Source: Megaleporinus macrocephalus (Eukaryota; Chordata; Actinopteri; Characiformes; Anostomidae). Taken from it: a stretch of 64,000 bases of DNA. The stretch covers positions 5,373,864 to 5,437,863 of the forward strand of contig CM038705.1 of NCBI GenBank assembly GCA_021613375.1, given 5' to 3'. The notes below the pieces were generated by a model. That model was not told where the DNA came from, ran no database searches, and was given only the letters and a program-made list of their open reading frames with translations. Below are positions 57,216 to 64,000 of the stretch, piece by piece (position 1 is the first letter of the stretch; every line of letters begins with the position of its first letter). A program made the position numbers and the translations under genes.

Positions 57216-57639
57216 TGAGGCCTTCAGTTCCTCAGACAGACTCACCTTCAATGTTCAGCCTTAGAAGTTGGTTTAGCTGCTTTTCAGCTGCTCACCATCC
57301 AAATGACCCCAAACACATTCAGTGATGTTGGGGGTCTGGGGTGGTCATATCTCCTTTTCTCAGTGAGGAGCGTCTCAAACAGCTACACATCCTTTCAGAC
57401 CCCACAGTGCTGAGGTGTCTTCTCACAGTGGAAGGAAGGTACAGAAACACCCGTGGAAGTTCTCAGATCTGAAAGTGGAGCTTGATGTTCTCCTCTCTCT
57501 CAAAGATCAAAGTGCTGTTTTATCTGATGGAGACAGTGTTGGTAACTCTTCCAGGTGGTTGTTATGAGTCCTATTCACTCTGTAACTTTTAATCAGCGTT
57601 TGAACTCCAATCTTTTAGAACCGTTCCCTCCTGAAGAGC

Positions 57640-58200
57640 TAGGTTTCATCACAAGAAATTGGAGTTGACAGGATTAGTCATAAAGTCGGTGAGATCCCCA
57701 GCACGCCGGACAAGATTCCAAAGAAAGAGGGAATTGTTTTGGACGTGTAAACCCGGAGAGAGGAGAGTACTGAAATATCTGACTAAGAGGTTTCTGTTCT
57801 GATAAATAGGGCCTTGGCCTCCACTGTCAGCACCGCTCTCAGTGCTGTTTTCTTAAGCCTCCGTCTTGTGTAATACACGCAATTAGAGCTGTCCGTCTCC
57901 GTCCGCTCACTCGAGGGACTTCTGGACGGGTCTAGCCGAGCAGTCTGACCGCACCACTGGGTGGGTATAAGCCGGCTCTCCTGAGTTAACGAGCGATGCC
58001 AAAACGACTACAATCCCCGCGGTTTCCTTCGTCCGGTCTGGAGCGCGATCGCCGACCGCGTCAGGAAGCATTAGAAGAATTTGAGGGGCTGTTATTAATT
58101 AGGCTGCTAACGGGAGGATTAATTCCCGAGAACAGACGCAGCAGGTGGGAGAGCCGTGTGGAGAGCTGGCCCTGCAAGAAACATCACAACAAACAGGTTT
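57640..58200. promoter_or_regulatory. Candidate conserved noncoding block
   Basis: Repeat-free sequence with TAATTA-type words (CTGTTATTAATTAGGCTGCT, GGAGGATTAATTCCCGAG) and CpG-containing stretches (CCGCGGTTTCC). A + strand frame from 57996 does not look protein-coding. Confidence 0.3.
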
Positions 58201-58435
58201 TTTTAAAAGAACACATCATATTACATCAAAACATAGAACCTCTGCTGGAACCTCACTGTAACACTTCAATCTTATTCACCGTATTTCACCACACCCACTT
58301 TCAGGCGTGTGCTCCTTCCATCTTTGTGTTAGAACTTCCGGTCAACTAACCAAAATGGATACAGTTACATGAAAGGAGACCAGAGAGACAGTAAGAAGTT
58401 CTAATGGGACAACACTGTCTCCTCCGAGGTTAATA

Positions 58436-58642
58436 ACACAGTGGGTGGGTGATATGAGAAGGTGGTCTGAGGTTAATATCGCAGTGGGTGGGTGATATGA
58501 GAAGGTGGTCTGAGGTTAATATCGCAGTGGGTGGGTGATATGAAAAGTTAGTCTGAGGTAATAACACAGTGGGTGGGTGATATGAGAAGGTGGTCTGAGG
58601 TTAATAACACAGTGGGTGGGTGATATGAGAAGGTGGTCTGAG
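58436..58642. repeat. About 61/43-bp tandem repeat, CAGTGGGTGGGTGATATGAG type
   Basis: Five copies of GCAGTGGGTGGGTGATATGA followed by GAAGGTGGTCTGAGGTTAAT, with ACAC/TCGC variants. Confidence 0.93.
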
Positions 58643-58801
58643 GTTACTGATGGAGACATGTTTAATTACTCTGTACTCTCGGAAGGTGTAGACGGTTCAG
58701 TAATGAAAAACTATAAAAGTACTGAAGCGTATCAGTACCTGCACAGTGGGAAGGTGGGCCGTGTCCTCCTACACACAGACGGTGAGTTTATATTTCTGAA
58801 A
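58643..58801 (+). pseudogene. Exon-like fragment resembling fish SWIM/YqaJ-associated proteins
   Basis: The open frame reads TDGDMFNYSVLSEGVDGSVM, KNYKSTEAYQYLHSGKVGRV and LLHTDGEFIFLK, then a donor-like AAA|GTCGGT. The E-A-Y-x-Y-x-x-S-G-x-V pattern resembles the segment just before the SWIM zinc finger in fish proteins that carry YqaJ-type nuclease domains, often multicopy and transposon-linked. The homology call is from memory. No SWIM CxC...CxH or nuclease exon follows within the next 1 kb, so this is likely a stranded fragment or an isolated exon. Confidence 0.35.
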
Positions 58802-59515
58802 GTCGGTTAAACCCAAGTCCAGCAGCTGCCCGAGCCGCTCTGCGTGGGTGTTAGTTACAGTCCAGATAGCCTAGCGCGGTGGACACTGATCAGAAAACAT
58901 TTACTGAACTGATAGACTCACCAGCACCCGACACGTCTGCTTCCTCGGAGCTTCATAAGTGAGACATTTCTCTGGATAAGGAGGCTCTGGTGCTGGTTCT
59001 CCTCCACAGAATGGTAAGAGCAGACATACGGAGGTTTGGGTGGAGGTTTTAAATTTAGAGCTTCAGTCGTAGACGCAGGTGGTCTTCTTTGGAAGGCGGA
59101 CCCCCCAACACTCTGATCTTTATGTGCTGTGTTCGTAACTCTGTTGTTCAAGCCAAGTTTTCATCTTCTTCCAATTACTGACTCCCTCTAACTGAACATG
59201 TTATTCTATTCATTTTATATGTTTGTTTTCGTTTTGCTTGTAATCAGTATCAACGTATCTGTGGGTGCACCGGAAGTTCTAACACAAAGTAAACAAAGAT
59301 GGCTCCCCCAGTGTTGTCATAGAAAAAAGCATGAATACAGTCACTAAAGTTCTAGCTATTGGAACTGGTTAATTGTGTGGTACTATAAACTCTAGCCTCC
59401 AAGACAGTCTTGTCTACATACACTCAAATGCATAACAGGTTCTAGATAATGCGGTAAGTATGTGGTACCAACTACACTGCACTGTAGCTAGTGGGTCTGC
59501 TGTTAAAAGATTCTA
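58802..59515. other. Intergenic sequence without features
   Basis: A Pro-rich minus-strand frame at 58918-59151 has no recognisable family. Nothing else is supported. Confidence 0.4.
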
Positions 59516-59519
59516 CACA

Positions 59520-60780
59520 GTCTAATATAGCACTGTTTCTTTACCTAGAACTCTGATTTACTGGGTTATTACCATTTTTCTTCAGTATATTTCATTATAA
59601 TGTAGATAAACTTAACGTCATGTTACTCAAAATAATTATTATCTAGTACTTTGGGGTATGTATCTCAAATTTACTCATTTAATATCTAGAACTTATTTGG
59701 CATTTCAGTATAATTTTGTTTAAAACTGTTTGAAGTTATGACTCAAAACAATTATTATCTAGTACTTTGTGGTATGTATCTCAAATTTACTCATTTAATA
59801 TCTAGAACTTATTTGGCCTTTCAGGATAATTAAACTTGGTTTAATTAGTTAAACTTGGCTTACAGTTACAATCGTGTTACCCAAAGTTACTTATCTAGTA
59901 CTTTGGTGTCTGTATCTCACCTGAATTAGTTAATACCTAGAACTTCTTATTATTTTTAGTATAATGTGGATAAACTGTATCAGAAGTTACCATCATGTTA
60001 CACAAAATAATTATTATGTATTACTTTGGGATCTGCACCTCAAACATACTCATCTAATATCTAGAACTTATTTGGCATTTCAGTATAATTTAGTTAAACT
60101 GTGCTTGACGTTATGATCGTGTTACCCAAAATTAGTTATCTAGTATTAATACTCTAGGTATAAGTTAATACCTAGAACTCTGGGTAATGATTAATACCTA
60201 GAACCTGTTAATATTTTAGTACAATGTGGATAAACTGTATCAGAACTTACCATCATGTTACTCAAAACAGTTATTATCTAGTACTTTGGAGTCAGTAACT
60301 TAAATTCACTTATTAAATATCTAGAACTTATTTGGTCTTGCAGGATAATTTGCTTGAAGTTATGATCGTGTTACCCCAAATTAGTTATCTAGTTATCTAG
60401 TTCTTTGGTGTCTGTATCTCACCTGAATTACTTAATACAGAGAACCTATTAATAATTTAGTATAATGTGGATAAACTGCGTCAGAACTTAATAATAATAA
60501 TAATAATAATAATGCTTAATTATTATCTAGTACTTTGGGGTATGTATCTCAAATTTACTCATTTAATATCTAGAACTTATTGGACATTTCAGTATAATTT
60601 AGTTAAACTCTGCTTGAAGTTACAATCATGTTACCCAAAATTAGTTATCTAGTACTTTAGTGTCTGTATCTCGCCTAAATTAGTTAATAAGTAGAACCTG
60701 TTAATAATTTAATATAATGTGGATAAACTGTCTCAGAACCATCATGTTACTCAAAATATTGTTAGTACTAGTATTTTGGA
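59520..60780. repeat. About 110-125 bp degenerate tandem repeat (about 10 copies)
   Basis: Anchors TAATATCTAGAACTTATTTG and ACTTTGGGGTATGTATCTCA recur from 59640. TAATACCTAGAACT and GTGTCTGTATCTCACCTGAA alternate with them, suggesting a two-part higher-order unit. (AAT)n lies at 60491-60513. Confidence 0.92.
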
Positions 60781-60788
60781 AACGTTGG

Positions 60789-60945
60789 ACGCTGCTGGAG
60801 TGTTTAAACACTGTGTCCACTCACTGTCCACTCTATTAGACACTCCTACTACTTGCTGCCCCACCTTGTAGATGTAAAGTCAGAGACAGTAGCTCATCTG
60901 CTGCTGCACAGTCTGTGTTATCTAGTCCTTCATCAGTGCTCACCT
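60789..60945. mobile_element. Dispersed family A, partial copy
   Basis: TGGAGTGTTTAAACACTGTG through GTAGATGTAAAGTCAGAGAC to AGTCCTTCATCAGTG, then truncated. Confidence 0.85.
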
Positions 60946-60984
60946 GTTACTGTAAGGATCCAAAAGACATGTTGCCAAACGAAT

Positions 60985-61092
60985 TTATATCAAAACAATG
61001 GTCCAAACACTGGTTGCCAATAGCACCGCTCCCAGGAACACAAGAGGGATGATGTTCCAGGAACCTGGAGTGAAACGTTCCTGCTTGGCCAT
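60985..61092 (-). CDS. Candidate small ORF (35 aa) with one membrane helix
   Basis: Minus-strand ATG at 61092-61090, stop TAA at 60987-60985. The protein starts MAKQERFTPGSWNIIPLVFL and continues GAVLLATSVWTIVLI. A basic/polar N-terminus followed by about 20 hydrophobic residues would form a single transmembrane segment. The general layout recalls small inner-membrane proteins, but I do not identify a family. A competing 86-codon frame overlaps in another phase (61250-60990). The piece sits between two family A copies. It could be a first exon, a retrocopy fragment, or chance. Confidence 0.2.
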   Translation of the reverse strand: MAKQERFTPGSWNIIPLVFLGAVLLATSVWTIVLI

Positions 61093-61287
61093 CGATCTTG
61101 TAGAAAACAAAGCTCTGGCAGGCGCTCAGCAGTGTAATGCTCGTCTAACGTCAGGCTGACAGTTCTGACTCTGGCTTTCGGGCAGCTCGTTCTCAGGAGT
61201 CGATCCATTTTTAGAAATGAGGAACCGGCGCTGTTGTCATGGCGCTCCATCTCGTCAATGGTCAGTATAATTCATAAACAGCTTAAT

Positions 61288-61994
61288 ACAAGTTCATAGG
61301 AGCTCCACTTACAGACTGTAGTTCATCTGATTCTCTGTACACTTTATTACTCTGTTCTTTAATGATCAGGACGCCCACAGGACCACCACAGAGCAGATAC
61401 TATTATGGAGGTGGTGCTGGTGTGAGTGGATCAGACACAACAGTGCTGCTGCTGCTGCTGGAGTGTTTAAACACCTCAGTGTCACTGCTGGGCTGAGAAT
61501 CGTCCATCAACCAAAACTATCCGGACAGCAGTGTCCTGTGGGCGGCGTCCTGTGTCCACTGATGAAGGACTAGAGGAACACAAACTGTGCAGCAGCAGAT
61601 GAGCTACTGTCTCTGACTTTACATCTACAAGGTGGACCAGCAAGTAGTAAGAGTGTCTCATAGAGTGGACAGTGAGTGGACACAGTGTTTAAACACTCCA
61701 GCAGCAGCAGCACTGCTGTGTCTGATCCACTCGCACCAGCACAACACACACACAAACACACCACCACTACGTCAGTGTCACTGCAGTGCTGAGAATGACC
61801 CACCTCCCTAATAGTATTTGCTCTGTGGTGGTCCTGTGGGGGTCCTGATCATTAAAGAACAGGTTAATAAAGTATACAGAGAATCAGATGAACTACAGTC
61901 TGTAAGTGGAGGTCCTATATGGTCAGTGGAGCTGATACAGTGGAAAGTGAGTGGAGATATAAGGAGTTATATATATGTTATGGCTGATCAGTGT
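61288..61994. mobile_element. Dispersed family A, near-complete copy showing both inverted ends
   Basis: Starts AGGAGCTCCACTTACAGACT GTAGTTCATC and ends with the inverse (GATGAACTACAGTCTGTAAG, TGGAG), then GTTATGGCTGATCAGTGTAT. The arms exceed 100 bases, so the single strand could fold into a long hairpin. No ORF. Confidence 0.88.
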
Positions 61995-62074
61995 ATTGCC
62001 GAAGGTGTTATTTTCAGCTGGAATCAATTAGAAGGAGTGTCCACATACTTTCAGCTATGCTGTTAGAGTGGGAG

Positions 62075-62285
62075 CTTGTGTATGTGTTTCTCTGCTGCTC
62101 GGTGTTGCTGGTCTTCGTTCCTCCACAGCATCTGTTTTCTGTTGTTTGGCGTTTCCCTCCAATTATGCGCCTCAGACGACTTATTTGTCATTTTGATTAC
62201 GGCGGTCTCGCCTGTGGAGTGGCGGCACGCGGCAGGGAAACGTGGTGGGCAGCCTTTCAGACTAATACAACAGTAATGTGAATGG
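62075..62285. promoter_or_regulatory. Candidate unique noncoding block
   Basis: Short repeat-free stretch (TTTGGCGTTTCCCTCCAATT, GATTACGGCGGTCTCGCC) between repeats. No coding signature. Confidence 0.2.
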
Positions 62286-62324
62286 AGCTCAGCGGAGCAA
62301 CAGTATATATATATATATTATTTA

Positions 62325-62655
62325 ACCCTTTCCAAGCTTCTCCTTCTATAAACAACCCAGTATTATTATCAGTTCTCATCTAATACCTGCTTTGACTGCT
62401 CAGTACTTCATTAAGCTAAATCAAGATTTGCTGCTGAAGGAACTGAACACATTCATACAATGTCTGGGGCGTCCAGGAGAAATCTGGAACCTAACTTTGT
62501 TCTTCAAACTGGAGCTCAAGATCTGATCTACTTCTCTCACAATAATATATTCATGTTACTTTGTATTGTATGTATGATTATTTACATCTGTTCTAATCAG
62601 ATCTGGTGTTATTACTGGTGCACACACACTTATTGATCAGATAAAGGCATTTAAA
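62325..62655 (+). repeat. Dispersed repeat family B, copy 2
   Basis: Runs from AACCCTTTCCAAGCTTCTCC through CAGTATTATTATCAGTTCTC to TTATTGATCAGATAAAGGC. Nearly identical to 5918-6205 and to the inverse of 31945-32260. Confidence 0.87.
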
Positions 62656-62914
62656 CAGTCAGCTTAGGGATCTCAGACCTTTACCCAGTACTGTATGTTC
62701 TGAGAACCTTTATTTGGTTCCCAAACATGCAATAATGCTTCATATAAACAAACAAACAAGGCCGTCGCTGCAGCGTGCTGAAGCAATGTTGGAATCACAC
62801 AATAGTCCAATTTGGTGCGGTCGGCGGAGAAACCAGTGAGAATCTGTAGGTAAACAAGTCTCGCCGCATATCAAAACAAATGAAAAGTCTTTAATTGTAC
62901 ATTTCAGTGTTACA

Positions 62915-63296
62915 TCAGACATAGCAGTGCTGCCGCTGGAGTGTTTAACCACTGTGTCCACTCACTGTCCACTCTATTAGACACTCCTACTACTTGCTGG
63001 TCCACCTTGTAGATGTAAAGTCAGAGACAGTAGCTTATCTGCTGCTGCACAGTTTGTGTTCCTCTAGTCCTTCATCAGTGGATACAGGACACCGCCCACT
63101 GTTGTCTGGATAGTTTTGGTTGGTGGACGATTCTCAGTCCAGCAGTGACACTGAGGTGTCTGATCCACTCACACCAGCACAACACACCCTACTAACACAC
63201 CACCACCACGTCAGTATTACTGCAGTGCTAAGAATAATCCACCTCTCTAATAGTGCCTGCTCAGTTGTGGTCCAGTGAGGGTCCTGACCATTGAGG
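62915..63296. mobile_element. Dispersed family A, partial copy
   Basis: CAGACATAGCAGTGCTGCCG, CTCTATTAGACACTCCTACT, CAGTGGATACAGGACACCGC and CACCAGCACAACACACC blocks in family order. Confidence 0.85.
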
Positions 63297-63600
63297 ACAG
63301 TGAATGTAGATACCAGGAGGTGGAGACTGTGTGTCCTGAATTGATCTTGAGAGAGTCCGCCAATTGGACAGCCAATAGAAGTTCGTCCCACCATCTGGGC
63401 TCCAGGACAGAGAAGAGCCTTGTCGCTTGTCTTCCATGAATCTTGAGGGATGGTGGATCATGCCGAGCCGTGCTTGAAGCTCGAAGGTCTCGAGATGGAG
63501 ATAGACTTTTGACCATTGCCATAAGGTAAGGAGGAGCTGGAGGAGCTGGTCCAGTCTTGGAGAAAATCTGAGCGAGTGACACAATGATGAAATATTTATT
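63297..63600 (-). repeat. Unclassified repeat-like sequence with competing minus-strand frames
   Basis: Two overlapping minus-strand open frames (about 110 and 120 codons). GGAGTTCGTCCCACCATC-like words (here AGAAGTTCGTCCCACCATCT) recall the 3' part of multicopy fish retroelements. Neither frame has a recognised domain. This is more likely a repeat than a gene. Confidence 0.3.
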
Positions 63601-64000
63601 AAATATTTTGTGTAAGATTGCTTTTCCAACACACTGCCCGGTCAGTGCTTAGTAACACCCTGCTTCAACAAGCATCACAGCCTGTAAATGCTTTTTGTAG
63701 GCGCTCGGGGGTCTTTAAGGGTCTCCCAGTGGTCTAATGATGAACGCTGACGAACGAAAACCACAGTGAAAATCTATTAAACTGTCACATCTACCACCCA
63801 CAATGCTCTGCTGTGCTATGGAGTATCACACACCAGGACGAATGGTACTAAAGTAATACTCTAAAAGTAGCGCTGCAGCTGCGAGAGTATTGTCGCTAAC
63901 AAGTACTGAAGTAGCGACCTCCAAGCCGCTAATGTGATCCACTCCTATCGCCGTGTTGGTTCCCACCAGCCGCCCTCCGTGTTGGAGATATGGACAGGTT
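63601..64000. other. Intergenic sequence without features
   Basis: Mixed composition, no ORF or repeat recognised. The ACACCCTGCTTCAACAAGCA stretch weakly resembles a transposon terminus. Confidence 0.4.

Noticed and set aside
55779..57251. 490-codon minus-strand ORF of Thr/His/Ser/Tyr
   Set aside because: Generated by the GATGTGTATGAGTGTGTGT minisatellite, with no domain, no signal and repeat-locked composition.

Overview
This is a window of a ray-finned fish genome, not a prokaryotic locus. The evidence is a spliced vertebrate gene with GT-AG introns, abundant (TA)n, (CT)n and (GT)n microsatellites, and several fish-type repeats: Tc1/mariner remnants, hAT-like MITEs and tRNA-derived SINEs with the ACCTAACCCCCAACTGCTCC body. 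One long-inverted-repeat family (at least six copies) resembles repeats I associate with characiform and siluriform fishes. I infer an ostariophysan and cannot name the species.

The one gene I can name with confidence is the 3' half of ankib1, the ankyrin-repeat and IBR-domain RBR-type E3 ubiquitin ligase. It runs on the + strand in 11 exons from 1223 to the stop codon at 13884-13886. All exon phases agree and give a 599-residue C-terminal part: end of the IBR, RING2 with its catalytic cysteine, the long helical region, a ubiquitin-interacting motif and the conserved C-terminus QVHLV. Upstream exons lie outside the window. The introns are packed with repeats, including a 3.3-kb almost pure pyrimidine tract inside the RING2-coding region, a 104-bp array, a 61-bp array and a hAT MITE with an 8-bp target duplication. 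CpG-rich 3'UTR-like sequence follows the stop. It is apparently split by about 4 kb of AT-rich repeats that hold a nested 889-bp transposon.

From about 20 kb to 64 kb I see no complete, confidently identifiable gene. The region is a patchwork of tandem repeats, transposon pieces and short balanced-composition unique blocks that look like conserved noncoding (enhancer-type) sequence. The largest structure is a 4.7-kb element at 24546-29269. It has 16-bp terminal inverted repeats, and nearly all its interior is a 45-46 bp minisatellite carrying a 1777-bp tandem duplication. Other arrays are 18-bp (35.9-39.2 kb), G-rich 25-bp (40.7 kb), 36-39 bp (41.8 kb), about 33-bp (46.7-50.0 kb), GATGTGTATGAGTGTGTGT-type (55.8-57.2 kb) and about 115-bp (59.5-60.8 kb).

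Weak hints of coding sequence in this part are a 49-bp exon-like block at 34180, two micro-exon-like blocks with a thrombospondin-type W-x-x-W-x-x-C signature near 53.6-53.75 kb, a fragment resembling fish SWIM/YqaJ-associated proteins at 58643, and a 35-codon minus-strand ORF with one predicted membrane helix at 60985-61092. Each needs a homology search. Very long ORFs in the CT, GT and CAACAAC-type repeats are low-complexity artefacts and are not annotated as genes.
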